Positions 9,988-20,639 of a stretch of 64,000 nt of DNA are shown here, piece by piece. This stretch comes from Schoenobius gigantellus. Its lineage: Eukaryota; Arthropoda; Insecta; Lepidoptera; Crambidae. Position 1 is the stretch's first letter, and the number at the start of each line of letters is the position of its first letter. The translations under genes were made by a program, and so were the position numbers. The stretch spans positions 12,003,478-12,067,477 of the forward strand of contig OZ012542.1 of assembly GCA_963935595.1 (NCBI GenBank), in the 5' to 3' direction. The notes below the pieces were generated by a model. That model was not told the DNA's origin. It saw nothing but the letters and a program-made list of their open reading frames with translations, and ran no database searches.

Positions 9988-10358
9988 ATTCTCAGCTACC
10001 CAATAGAGCTTTAACTAATATCGATATAATAGAACACTCTCACAATATTCCTTTTTTTAGAGGTGTCTTTATGAGAGACGAATTACCATCTATGCCATTG
10101 CCTGTTGAATGTGGTGTAATAAATCTAGATAGTTCAAATAATTCTGGTACTCATTGGGTAGCTTATGGAAAAATAAATAATTACATTGAATACTTCGATA
10201 GTTACGGCAATTTAAAACCTGCCAAAGAGTTTATAAAGTACGCTGGAAATAAAATTAATTACAATTATAAAAATTTTCAGAATAAGCATCAATATAATTG
10301 TGGACACCTATGTTTAAAATTTCTCAAAACTTTTTGGGACAATAGAACAACAATGTGA
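9948..10358 (+). CDS. Adenain-like cysteine protease of Maverick (start by frameshift or lost)
   Basis: The open frame runs from 9948 to TGA at 10356-10358; the first ATG is 10071, but recognisable protease sequence (LPNRALTNIDII, FFRGVF) lies upstream of it, so initiation at 10071 would cut the N-terminus. Catalytic residues are visible: His in GTHWVAYGK, Asp in EYFDSYGN, and Cys in YNCGHLCLKF. The family processes capsid proteins. The protease frame is -1 relative to the preceding small protein and the two overlap at A AAA AAC followed at once by the stop. Either the ancestral fused ORF lost one A, or a -1 ribosomal frameshift makes a fusion. Intact catalytic triad; expression route uncertain. 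Confidence 0.7.
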   Translation, partial: RWARHLRFKEKKLNSQLPNRALTNIDIIEHSHNIPFFRGVFMRDELPSMPLPVECGVINLDSSNNSGTHWVAYGKINNYIEYFDSYGNLKPAKEFIKYAGNKINYNYKNFQNKHQYNCGHLCLKFLKTFWDNRTTM

Positions 10359-10480
10359 TATTTTAACAATATAATAATTCTAAATATATGTAATGAATAT
10401 TATACTATATCAGAAGAATCATATTTCATTCTGAGTATTATTAAGCTGTTAGCCGCAAAAAGTAGGCGTGATTTTAGTCG

Positions 10481-10669
10481 TTGTATAATAAAATCGATAT
10501 GATTATATTTAAACAAAATTCAACTACGAGAGTTAAACGTGGTATATCTTCTCCTATATCGAAGGACACCACACGTGTCAATTTGTTAAAGACTAAAATA
10601 ATTAGTAAAGAAAATAAAGCTTTCCTAAAATTACTTGGATTTAAAGTACAAAATGTTGCAAATAGGTGA
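10481..10669 (+). CDS. Small conserved Maverick ORF
   Basis: 62 residues, Lys/Thr/Arg rich in the middle and ending KAFLKLLGFKV, a tail I recall just upstream of the double-jelly-roll gene in other insect Mavericks. Its last 17 bases overlap the capsid protein start. Codon at the annotated start is the first of the open frame; ATG at 10499 is possible. Function unknown. Confidence 0.4.
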   Translation: MYNKIDMIIFKQNSTTRVKRGISSPISKDTTRVNLLKTKIISKENKAFLKLLGFKVQNVANR

Positions 10670-11863
10670 TTTACCTTATCATGATAACTCCATTGAAAGT
10701 TATGAGATTCATAGTTATAATCCGTACAACAATAGTTTTAAAGAAAATTATGAAATAAGAATACCTATTCACCAACAAGATGTATATGTATTACCTTCAG
10801 GCAGTTCATTATTCATAGAAGGTTATGTAAAAGTGACTTCAAAAGACTCAACAGAAAAAGCAGTGAAAAAAATACTAAGTTTATCAACAATCCTTTATTA
10901 TATATGTTTAATGACATAAGGTATGAATTAAACGGTGTTGAAATTGATCGCGCCAAAAATAGTGGAATAACAACTACAATTAAATCGTACATTTCCATGA
11001 ATCAAGGTGAAAGTAGAGCTGCCGCAGTTTGGGGCTGGAGCTTGAATGGTACAAAATCAGAAGATGGCCATTTTAGCGCTATTATACCATTGAACAAAAT
11101 ATTAGGATTTGCTGAAGATTACAATAAAATAATCATTAATTGTAGGCATGAACTTATATTACATAGAAGTAATTCCGCTTTTAACTGTGTAACCATGGAT
11201 GAAAAAGATGTTATAGAAATAGAAATCCAAAAATTACAATGGCGAGTACCGCATATAAAAGTTTCTGATCGCAATAAATTGTTACTGCTTAAACATCTAG
11301 AAAAAGATCGACCAGTGCAGTTAGCGTTTAGAAATTGGGATTTGTATGAATATCCGTTATTACCAAGAACCACTAAGCATTCATGGTCAGTCAAAACCGC
11401 ATGTCAGTTGGAAAAACCAAGATATGTTATTTTTGGGTTACAAACAAATAGAAAATGTAATAAAACTCTAAGTTCTTCTGAGTTCGATCATTGTAAAGTG
11501 ACAAACCTGACGCTATTTTTAAATTCACAATATTTTCCATATAATTCATTAAATTTAAATTTCACCAAGGATGAATTTTGTTTATTATATGAGTTATATT
11601 CTAACTTTCGTCAGTCGTACTATCGTACTAACACTGGTATAGATCCGTTGCTTGATTTGCATCAGTTCAAGACAAAAGCCCCCCTGTTCGTAATTGATTG
11701 TTCAAGACAAAACGATTCGCTAAAAACTGGACCTGTTGATGTACGATTAGAAATTGAATGCTCTGATGATATACCCGATAATACAACCGCTTATTGTTTG
11801 ATAATCAACGAACGACTTTTTGAATATAAGCCTTTAAGCAACATCGTAAGAAAATTATCATGA
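10653..11863 (+). pseudogene. Double-jelly-roll major capsid protein (one frameshift)
   Basis: Begins at ATG 10653 (MLQIGDLPYHD) in one frame and continues from about 10871 in the -1 frame to TGA 11861-11863. The break is in a run of seven A at 10866-10872; adding one base would restore the frame. Features include N-terminal YEIRIPIHQQDVYVLPSGS, GYVKVTS, then FNDIRYELNGVEIDRAKN, a tryptophan-rich AAAVWGWSLNG segment, WRVPHIKVSD and a C-terminal VRLEIECSDD strand-rich half. This matches the double jelly-roll-like capsid proteins of Polintons, structurally akin to adenovirus hexon-type capsids. It would form virus-like particles; whether any are made is unknown. Its stop overlaps the next start as ATGA. 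Confidence 0.75.
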
Positions 11864-12357
11864 ATATTATTGTTGATGTACAAGGGTTTAAGAGTGCAGA
11901 AAACGAGTTTATTCCAAAAGAAATAGCAATTATGTGGAACGACGGTGTCCTTGTACTGCTGATAAAACCACCATTTCCATTTTATGATTTGAATCGAAAA
12001 GAACGCATACAAGTATCATGGATAGAAAGAAATAGAGGCATTAATTGGAAAGAGGGATTTATACCCTATAACAGTTATAAGTATATTTTAAGTGAGTTTT
12101 TAAAAACTAAACGTATTTATACAAAAGGTTATGAAAAAATGATATGGCTTAAGAGAATATTAAATAACGAAAATGTTAATAATTTAGAAAATAACAATTG
12201 TCCTAGTGTAGAAAAACTGTATGAAAAATATTCAAGTTCAACCGATATTAAAAGTTGTATTTATCATAGCAAAATATGTGCTTTAAAAAATGTAATGTGT
12301 TTGAATAAGTGGTGTGTAGAAAATAAATGTGACTCTTTTGTATCAATAAATGAATAA
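11860..12357 (+). CDS. Putative RNase-H-fold/exonuclease-like Maverick protein
   Basis: 165 residues from ATG 11860, which overlaps the capsid gene stop (ATGA). It starts IIVDVQGFKSAENEFIPKE, followed by EIAIMW, KPPFPFYDL, WIERNRGINW and RIYTKGYEKMIWL, and ends in a Cys-rich tail (SCIYHSKICALKNVMC, KWCVENKC). The opening strand with an acidic residue and the later KG-E segment resemble a degenerate DnaQ-like RNase-H fold; I recall homologues in the same position in other insect elements. Only some expected catalytic acidic residues are evident, so enzymatic activity is unproven. Frame intact. It is the last recognisable Maverick gene here. Confidence 0.5.
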   Translation: MNIIVDVQGFKSAENEFIPKEIAIMWNDGVLVLLIKPPFPFYDLNRKERIQVSWIERNRGINWKEGFIPYNSYKYILSEFLKTKRIYTKGYEKMIWLKRILNNENVNNLENNNCPSVEKLYEKYSSSTDIKSCIYHSKICALKNVMCLNKWCVENKCDSFVSINE

Positions 12358-13400
12358 GATTGTAATCAAATATGGCTTTTTAAATTAATCCCCCGACCCA
12401 ACCCCATAAATATCATTTTTTTATTTTTACCGTATGGAAGAATTGTGAATAAAAAAACAGACGGTAAACCTTATGTTAACGGTTAATGGTGTTTGGTGAA
12501 CTCCAGCCTTAATGTTTGGAAAGTTCGAGAAAATAGTTATCTAGAAAATAAGTAAATTTTGATCGAAAAAGTAAGTACATAAAAAAATAGAACAAGTAGT
12601 TACCTGAGATATCCTATAACTAAAAAAAAAATACAAACCAAATAACACTCATATTTACTAAACTTTAAGTATTATTTATTAATGATATTTTTCATAAAAC
12701 AGTTGAGTGAGCAATTTAATGAATAGATTAGTGTAGAAAATTTACGAGTCTATGGATCTCATCCATATGAACAGTTGGAGCCTCGATCTCAATTTCATCA
12801 ACAAGAACAGTTGAATGGATAGATAATTTTGGAATTGATAGTTTTTGGATCTCATCCGATCCAGAAAATAAATTAAAAAACAAAAAGCAATTGACAGCTT
12901 ACTTATTGATTATAATTATTATTGTCTCATTTAGTTCATTATAAAAATACCTATCTACAAGTGATCAATCATGAATTCATAAAATACTGATCAATTATCT
13001 ATTAGATTACCTACCTACCTTATAGATTGAAAACATAATAGCTAAATGGTTCATATACCAAACATACCTATACAGTTAGGAGAAAAGCTGGTAGAATTGA
13101 CAAAATTTTTTAAAATTTGCTGTTTTGATAAAAATAATTATTGATTGCATAAATAAAATAGTTAAAATTGGGGTTTTTGGATCTCATCTGATCCAGAAAC
13201 CCCAATTTTAACCTACTAATGTGGTGTGGTGAGATTTTGGGCGCTTGCTATTATGCGCCACTTGGTCAGCCAAGCATTGGTGGCATTGAGCGGGGTTTCC
13301 AGCAATCTACTCGGTTAAAACTGGTTACAACTACGGAACCATGGTTGCAACTGAGGAATCATCTCACCAAGGATCTATATTGATAGCTATATTATATCTG
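12358..13400. other. AT-rich non-coding interval
   Basis: No ORF or recognisable element. Contains two copies of a GGATCTCATC(C/T)GATCCAG motif near 12846 and 13179, the second inside a long hairpin, and from about 13215 a more GC-rich stretch that probably belongs to the adjoining LINE 3' region. Confidence 0.5.
13161..13212. repeat. Inverted repeat, 23-bp arms, 6-base loop
   Basis: Arms 13161-13183 and 13190-13212 pair with one mismatch around loop TCATCT; the loop-proximal part repeats the motif at about 12846. Could be a MITE relic or a folded duplication. Confidence 0.7.
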
Positions 13401-14610
13401 AATTATATGTTAAGAAGATTGTGCCTACTGTTGATAAACCTATTAAAGAAAAATAAAAAAATAAAAATAAAGGTTGCTACAGCTGTTTGAGGTGATTGGG
13501 GGTAGGTCACTAGTAAACATGTTGTAGAGGACGGAGCCCTGAGGTACTCAGGCTCTGCAGCTAAAAAGAGAAAATCTTGCGTCACGAAGCTTCACTTGAA
13601 ACTTTCTGTCTCTGAGATAAGAGTCAACATGTAGTAGGAGGGTAAAATACCTTTTAATCTTGCAAAGTAGTCCTTTAGGATATACCTGGTCGGGGGCTTG
13701 CTTGTACAGCAGCCGAGCACTATTCTTTCTTTTCCAGACCTTATTGTACTATAGTACTCTATCCATAGGTAACTGGTGCGATAGTTAAATTGGTGGTTAA
13801 GTATTACATGATCCATATCGAGGCAAGGGGATAATCGTGCAAGGATAATCCTTTCCTATAATTTTGACAGCATAGTCGCAAGGTTAATAGGGCGAGGATA
13901 GTTAAAAAAACAATGAATGAGAGAGCTAGGAGCCTGGGTGATCAGATCAAACCAGGTGCTTTATGGGTGACCATTTTGACTATTCCTCTAGCTACCTCCC
14001 TTAGTGAAGTATAACTCAGCGGCAGGCATAGGCAGATCTTGCTTTAGGAATTCATCTATTTTTGTATCTTCAGTACTATTGAACCGTACCGTACTGCTGA
14101 GTTTAAAGCCACGGTTAAATACGAGTATGTAGCAAAAACCTGAGATTTTTCTTGGCCAGTTTAAGCCCATGTGTATCCAGTTCTTGAATTGGCGGAGAAC
14201 AGTGTTGCGGCTGTGTGAGTTGTACTTTGTTGCCTCCCAGAGGTTGTGGGTCTCATTGACATTTGGAGACATTTTCTCTAGTTCTTTTGTTAATCTATTT
14301 AATTTGGTTTTATCCACGTACCTGTGGGCTGTCTGCAAAATTCTGCGTAGGCGACGTTTTTCTGCAATTTTTTCCCCAGACTGCAAGAGGGATTGGTGCC
14401 GCACGCGATAAATCTTTCAGCTGAGAATTACTAGACCAAGCCGCCACTTGGATCAGATTTGTGATATGAATACAGGAGATAAGGTGTTTCGTTGCGTCCG
14501 TGGGCCCATGTGTAAGCTCCCTAGTTGCTAATAGGCAATTGACTTTAATACTCTTTTTCAGTTCTCGGTCTGTTATTGGTATTAGTAACTGTTATTCTTG
14601 GTCCCCAATG
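13400..14610 (-). pseudogene. Jockey-like LINE ORF2 remnant
   Basis: Several frames on the minus strand add up to a decayed Jockey-clade ORF2. From high to low coordinates: a linker with AAWSSNSQLKDL (about 14460-14410), KIAEKRRLRRILQTAHRYVDKTKLNRLTKEL (14370-14260), IDEFLKQDLPMPA (14050-14010), then RT pieces with NHQFNYRTSY, YFARLKGILPSYY and LISETESFKF (13816-13592), and a GSVL..YNMFTSDLP segment with SPQTAVATF in another frame (13550-13460). Multiple stops and frameshifts; a few residues of the RT motif 4-5 region are deleted. 5' endonuclease and 3' end are missing. Non-functional. Confidence 0.7.
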
Positions 14611-14799
14611 ATTGGCATTCCAATTGCCACCAGCAATGAATCGGTTGTCCAATGTCTTAAATAAGTTAGTAAACAATAGTGTGACGCGGTGGACAGTATA
14701 TTCTTGCTATGTTTTTCGGTACATCTACCACATTGTTTCTCTGCATCACCCGAAGGTTGACTAGCAGAAAATGCCTCAGGCATTAAGTCCGCCTCTGTA

Positions 14800-15260
14800 C
14801 AACAGTATTTGTTCCGCCTGTGTACAAGAGCGATCCGTCTGGTGTTGGAGGAGTGGGTTGGGTGCCGGCACGGCAGCCACACGTTCCGTATGGTGCATGC
14901 TGATCGGGTGCACCAGCAGCTGCTGATCGGGTATGGCTGCTTCAGTCACTACCTGCACCCGGTCAGCCGGGAGGAAATGCTCCCGACGACACAGTCGAGC
15001 ATACACTATTGGTGTGCCCAGCTTGGCGACGCCAGCGCAGCGATCTTAACGCTGCGTTGGGAGGCGGAAACCTCTCGCTGCTTAGTATGATCATGGCCAT
15101 GCTCCGCGGCTAGGCGGAATGGGAGGATGCGAGGATGACATCTCGCAGAAAGAGGCCGCGGAGAGGGAGCGAGAGGAAGATCCTCAAGCCGCTCCCATCC
15201 GTCATAGACGGATAGGCAGACGAAGACGAGCATTCGCCCGTCTAATGACCCTGCCGTGAA
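14800..15260 (+). pseudogene. R1-like LINE ORF2 C-terminus
   Basis: The frame from about 14809 reads LVLEEWVGCRHGSHTFRM, then GYGCFSHYL, typical of the region before the C-terminal zinc knuckle of R1-type LINEs in Lepidoptera. The knuckle cysteines are degraded (CCHC not complete) and the frame breaks near 15090. The final tail resumes in another frame: ISQKEAAEREREEDPQA and RRIGRRRRAFARLM near 15135-15250, matching the conserved end of such ORFs. RT and endonuclease are absent, consistent with 5' truncation plus decay. Confidence 0.65.
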
Positions 15261-15850
15261 GGCCTGCGTGCACGGTTAGCCCCGTGCAGCGGCGCATATC
15301 GGCAGCGGCGGTGCTGCTCATAGAGTTATATAAAACGACATAACCGCTCCGCGTAACCACATTTTACTTTAGACCTTAAACACTGTGTCGAAGATTTTTG
15401 TTTGGTCAGCGCACTAAAGCGCGACCTAGCCGCTACAAATGCATCGACACTACTGAAGTCATACAAAAATGGCAGAGCGGCGCCGCCGCTGCCTTTATAA
15501 TTCGTCTCATACGAACTCATAGAAGTTCGTATTCAGAGCGGCGCTGCCGCTCCTTATAATACCGGCCTTAGGCCCTCCATCTGGGGATTGCCCTGGTGTT
15601 TTTAGACAATCCCCCCTTAGCGATAGCCCGACCAGTTGATCGGGCTTGCTCGGGCGCGTTGGTAGTGGTGTCGCAGTGTAGACCTTACCATGCGCGACCA
15701 TAAGGGCAGGGAGAACACCGGGGGGTTTTAGTGGGTAGGCCTGGCACTCCGCCAGGAGAGCCCCATACACGCTCGCCATCTAGCAAACGGCGGGTACGGT
15801 GCGGTTACGCATTTCCCCCCGAAAAAAGGGATAAATGTATGTCCTATAAC
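15261..15850 (+). repeat. R1-like LINE 3' UTR, interrupted
   Basis: GC-rich stretch following the tail of the R1-like ORF. A block at about 15315-15525 containing paired GCGGCGC/GAGCGGCGC motifs looks like a secondary insertion. The remainder (GGGGATTGCCCTGG, GGCCTGGCACTCCGCC) has no ORF support and resembles LINE 3' UTR seen many times in lepidopteran genomes. Confidence 0.45.
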
Positions 15851-16260
15851 ACCGTTGGCTATATTAAGATTGTTTTTGTCAACACTGCTCAGAGTTATAA
15901 GAAAATCATAGCGGTATTTTTTTACATACGATAGGGAAGCTCTTGGCCTTCATCTCACCTGATGGTAAGAGACGAAAAGCCGAAGGTAGCTGCAAATTTC
16001 ACATCCTCAACAACTGAGGAACTGACAATTTTACATCTTATTTGTTGGAACATAACAACAATGCAATATTGACTTAACGCAAAAACGCGTAACGTAAAAA
16101 GCAATGTATGGGAATGCTTTCGTAAAAAGTCGCGTCCCAAATAGCAAAAATACGATCTTTTGTATGGAGGAGTGGCCATTAAATAATTTTAGCTCCATAT
16201 CTTCACTTTTGTCATACAATTTTATGTCTGAAATGATAAATATATTAATAATTTGCTTAC

Positions 16261-16798
16261 CCGTGTTACTTCCCTTGTTGCTGCTCTAATACTGGTGTAT
16301 TCATGCGGCGGGTAACTATTATAGAAAAATTTAATTTCACCTCTGTCTGAGCAAAGAATTAGAGTTCCGCAGCTTTGATAACAACTTGTAATTTTATTAA
16401 AAGCTTTATTAATTGCCGCCTCGGGCCACACCATGTGCGTTTTAATGTGTGCAAATGTTTCAGGATTCATTAGATGCAATGACCTATTTGTATCACCAAT
16501 ATAGAGAGCTGTGGGTGACCAATTTATGCAGGTCGGACTTTTTTCTGTTGGTATTTTAATATCATTAATTACAAGTTTCCCAGCAACTGAGTCCCAAACA
16601 GCTAAAGTTTTGTCTTCGCTTATGGATGCAACCTTATTATTAAAAGAATGCAGTGCTAATACAGGTCCTTTGTGAGGTTTGTATACATTCACGGGATTAG
16701 AACCCGCGCGTAAATCAAATGATAGAATTTTCTTTGAATACAATCCAGCCATCACAATGTCCTGAGTACAAACAACAGACAGTGCTGTCATACCGCAT
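16261..16798 (-). CDS. FBXW9: F-box/WD40 protein (FBXW9-like), WD40 exon C
   Basis: Internal exon read from 16798 to 16261. The acceptor TTTGCAG precedes 16798 and the donor GTAAGC follows at 16260. It completes a codon begun in the previous exon (AA|A = Lys) and ends in phase 0. It encodes about 179 residues of WD40 blades: TALSVVCTQDIVMAGLYSKK, ILSFDLRAG, KGPVLALHSFNNKVASISED, KTLAVWDSVAG, CINWSPTALYIGDTNRSLHL and GTLILCSDRGEIKFFYN. Substrate-recognition propeller of an SCF-type ubiquitin ligase is the expected role of the family. The C-terminal exon is not identified in the window; the region immediately downstream contains repeat sequence. Confidence 0.8.
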
Positions 16799-17970
16799 CT
16801 GCAAACAATATTATTGAACTGTTAAATTATAGTGTAGCTAAAGTGGTTTTAAGAACAGTAAAACATGGATCATCAACAAGATAAACTGTGCAAGAGACAA
16901 TGGCTAATAAGTATATGTAAGTATATTGCAACGACATACAACTATTTTTTAGTCATTTTGATCCCTTTACACATAAAACATATCGAGGGGTTTGTATAAA
17001 AGTTTTTTGGAAGTCAATGGTCAGTGATGTAAATTTTGTATTGGATTAAGAAGTAAAGAAAAAGGAGTATAATGTTCTCTACATTAATGTCTTAAATGCA
17101 GCAGAGATATTTGAAAAAAAACTAATTGAATAAGACCAATTCACATAATTCAATCATTCTGAATATTCTTGTATAAAATACTGTTTGAAACATGCAATAA
17201 ACAATCATAACGGCCTAATAAATCCAAAGTGAACTTATCTAATCTGTACCCATCGTCCTAGATCTGAAATAAGTGAATATGACAGTATATATTGTGCACA
17301 TTTTGACGACATAATAATCATATCATTCGATGTTGGTGATCATGAAGTTGAAGTAAACTCGGTAACTACTTAAATACCTACAGAGTGGCCATGTTAACAC
17401 TGTACAAAATTATATTTCTAGTAAAAAATATTTTTTTAGAACCATAATTATAATACTAAATATACCAAATTAGGTACAGCATTGGGCGGTATTAATCATC
17501 GTATAATGTGCCTTTTGCAAGACTGATAATGAATACCTCAGTTTCGATACGTCTTACGACAAAACTACATAACAAATAATAATTTGCTATTATAGGACTA
17601 TCTAACTGTAATAATTACATCAATTGCTGTTGAAAAAAAATCAAGCAAAGCTTCATACAAATTCACCGAAAATGACACATACCCCTTTGTAATAAAAAAA
17701 TAAGTTTTACATGTCACATAAACTAGAAACATTTGCGGTAAACGATAAAAACTGTTTAATATGAATGACAGTTACAATTCTTCACATAGTGAGGGTAGGG
17801 GAATTAATATATGAGAATATATTGTGAAATGAATCAAAAAAGGGTCAATCGTCATAAAAGCACCAGTAAGTGTACGAACATACAAAGAGCCATTCGCACG
17901 TAGTAACTTCCCTTCCACCCATTCAAATACCCATTGATGCATCATTTAAAGGCTACTAATATCATTCACA

Positions 17971-18482
17971 TAAAGGTGGGTACTGACCGGCGTTACGGGC
18001 CGTGATGTAACATATTACAAAGCGAGCATTCGTGTAGTCAGTACGGGGAAACTAGCGAGCAGCGAGCTGCTCGTTGCTCGCTCCAGTGCTCCACTCGGCT
18101 ATCAGTTTTTCGACGAATCTTTTGAGTGTTACGCGGTTCAGTCAATACGCCGATTCGAGTCTTCACAAGCGTACGTGGCGCAATCGGCGTTAAACCCGGG
18201 CCCTATCTATATGTCGTATGATGGAGTGGGACAAAAAATACACTCTTTATTACATAGATAAACTAAAATATAAACACGACAAACCACCAGACACGTTTCT
18301 TTTTTTTAATTATTTGGATTAAACAATAATTGAGTTAAATTAAAGATCACAACACAACTACGTCGTCCGACATCTTGATTGCAAGTGGCAACGAATCTGG
18401 AGCACGGGCGCGGAACGAGCATAACGTCGCTACGAATGTTAGGTACATCACGGCCCTTAACGCCAGTCAGTACCCACCTTTA
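17971..18482. mobile_element. MITE-like element 1
   Basis: 512 bp bounded by ~39-bp terminal inverted repeats starting TAAAGGTGGGTACTGAC with two mismatches between ends. No coding capacity. A target duplication could not be defined with confidence, so superfamily is open. Confidence 0.7.
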
Positions 18483-18489
18483 CAGATTG

Positions 18490-18706
18490 CGCCAATCTTC
18501 TAGTCCGCTCTGAACACAGCACGACTCGCGTTGCACTGTTGTAATTTAGCTATAATTAAATTAAATTGTCTGTCTACATAAATTATAAGTGGAAGATGAA
18601 TGTCACATCACTAAATAAGTTTTAGCGCGATAAGAATAAACTTAGTATATTTTATGTGCGTGAGAAAGAGGTGTGAAACAACTTCAGAGCGGACTAGAAG
18701 TTGGCG
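18490..18706. mobile_element. MITE-like element 2
   Basis: About 217 bp with terminal inverted repeats around CTTCTAGTCCGCTCTGAA, perfect over 18 bases, flanked by CGCCAA on both sides (one extra T on the left). Lies only seven bases from MITE 1. No ORF. Confidence 0.7.
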
Positions 18707-18953
18707 TGTTCTGCACTAATACTTAATTATCACTTGCAAATCTTGCAATATTTCTAAAAATAATAATAACGCAATATAATGCAAAGTTAGTTAGTATTAA
18801 CTAATTTACCAATTCATGGGATTAAATCCATCAAAATTTGACGATGCATACCTCTTAAAAACTTAGTTCAAATTATTTAGATGTTAAAAGTGTACTATTA
18901 CTCGTATGTTTAAAATTTGTGGATAAAGATGCTTTCATAATTTGAATACTTAC

Positions 18954-19222
18954 TTAAATGTTTGAATACATTCCAAACCGGTTGCTATGTCCCAAACTTT
19001 AACTGTGTTGTCCCAAGAAGCAGAGAAGATTTTGTTTGCACAATCAATATTATCTGGAGCTAAATCCCAGACCCAACCTGAATGAGCATTATGCTTAAAT
19101 TGTTTTGGCTTTGCATCTGACAGGGTCACTGATTTGTCACTCGCCTTGTTAGGTATAATATCATGAACTCTCCATAATGCCATGCCACGGTCTCTGCCCC
19201 CGGAAACACAAAGTTCTCCATT
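18954..19222 (-). CDS. FBXW9: F-box/WD40 protein (FBXW9-like), WD40 exon B
   Basis: Internal exon read from 19222 to 18954 (269 bases). Acceptor ATTTTAG lies just above 19222, donor GTAAGT at 18953-18948. It opens NGELCVSGGRDRGMALWRVH, has an acidic/lysine linker, then HNAHSGWVWDLAPDN, NKIFSASWDNTVKVWD and ends CIQTF plus two bases of the Lys codon. These are WD40 repeats with SGGRD and SASWDNTVKVWD signatures. Phase matches exon A (0) and exon C (2), which is strong support for one gene. The codons are intact despite the repeat-filled introns. Confidence 0.85.
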
Positions 19223-20639
19223 CTAAAATATATCTATATATTAATGCAATTATTTTAAGAGCATGAAAGAACTGTTATCTTTTATGCTATAGAAGCTGTC
19301 GACCTGCAGTTATTTTACACATTTTATTCCTTTTTCCTGTGCTGTGAGATCGATATCTTTTCCCACAATTAAATAGTTGCTAAAGAGAGTCCCATTAAAA
19401 TGTTGGATGGTTTTAATGACAACTTTGAAAAACACCTTTCACCCCCACTTTTACATTTTTTTACACACTTTTCGGATTTACTTACGCGTATATTTAGTTT
19501 TAAAACATTTTAATTATTTTGCCCGAGCGACGTTTCGAACGCTTTATAGCATTCGTGGTCACGAGATGACTGTAGCTGGTGGGTGTCATAGATTAACATC
19601 AGATTTATTATTTCACTACCGTCATATTCATATCATATACTTATGTGGTCCGTTCCACGCAAACAAACTTCACGGTATCTATTATTTTAGCAGTTTGTGG
19701 ACGGGCTTGGGATTATCTCTATTAAAATTCTCAATTATTCAACCAGTATCTATTAAAATTCGGGTGTATTTGAATCTCAATAGCCTCGTGTAGCATCATT
19801 GGGATGAAATGGGATGAATCGGTGTTCTTTGGCGAGGATCTGTGGATTTTCAAATCTAAAATAATGGATAGTCCCATCAAGTGCGTGTTCACAAACTGCA
19901 GATTAAGAATTTAGCGCAAAATAATTAAAAAATAAAAATGGCTTAGTAATGAAAATGTTTTAAATACGCGAGTAAATCCGAAAAGTGTAGTTCTTTTCAT
20001 TAAAATTTGTAGTACTCGTGCAAATAAAAAACAGTATGACGCTTTAATATGTTCTAAACGAATTTCTTCGTATTTTCTAATTATAAGCATAAATTAAAGT
20101 CTAATACTAAATGTTCTAGCATCAAAAATAAAAGAGCTCCATACAATCTTTTAACCTGCAAAAATTATTTCTTTGAAATAAGCCCTCTGACCAAATTTTA
20201 TGTCTAGCTTAACTTATAAAGCTATATGTTTTTTTCTTATGTTCCTCGATGTCGATTCAGTTAGGACTTGTAATTACTCCCTACGTGTGTTCCCCCTACG
20301 TGTGTTCCAAACACCTTTCTGGGAAAATTGTTACATCGATAACTATAGATAAAAGCCGATAATGCGATGACTTAGATATTTCTACGACGGCTTTTTAATT
20401 CGATCTTTGAAACACCCAATAATTTTATATCAATACCTCGTTTCTCCGAATCTTGTTTGTCCGGTGTATCGTACGCGGCCGAAATGGTAACGTTACTTCG
20501 AAAATTATTGCCAATACATTTTTATACGTAGTTTTATTCCAATTATTTGGTTTAGGACAGGTTCTAGTTTGGGCAGATTCTTTTAATGACAAATTCTTGA
20601 TTGGACAGATATTGTACAGTTATCCACAGAAATCGAACC

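Larger units (their letters stand above)
1..12357 (+). mobile_element. Maverick/Polinton-type element, interrupted, left part outside window
   Basis: A co-oriented compact gene set typical of large self-synthesising DNA transposons: DUF8207-like protein, retroviral-type integrase with a C-terminal chromodomain-like segment, small hydrophobic basic protein, adenain-like cysteine protease, small conserved ORF, double-jelly-roll capsid protein, and a putative RNase-H-fold protein. The order and near-zero spacing are seen directly; family assignment comes from recognised motifs. No protein-primed DNA polymerase B or packaging ATPase is visible inside the window and no terminal inverted repeat was found, so the element either continues leftwards or is truncated. 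It is split at 1400/8381 by a gypsy retrotransposon and carries two frameshifts in A-runs, so this copy is probably not functional as it stands. Confidence 0.75.
16799..18953 (-). other. Intron of the FBXW9-like gene (B-C)
   Basis: 2155 bp between donor GTAAGT at 18953 and acceptor AG at 16800-16799. AT rich, contains two MITEs (17971-18482, 18490-18706). No other gene seen. Confidence 0.75.

Noticed and set aside
9948..10358. Protease gene starting at ATG 10071
   Set aside because: Conserved protease residues are readable upstream of that ATG, so this start would delete part of the domain.
15955..16179. Terminal exon of the FBXW9-like gene
   Set aside because: The only candidate reading ends within a CACCTGATGGTAAG repeat-like motif and lacks a convincing acceptor in the right phase.
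17971..18482. Assigning MITE 1 to PIF/Harbinger by a TAA/TTA target site
   Set aside because: The flanking trinucleotides are TAA and TTA, complements rather than a direct repeat, so they belong to the inverted ends.
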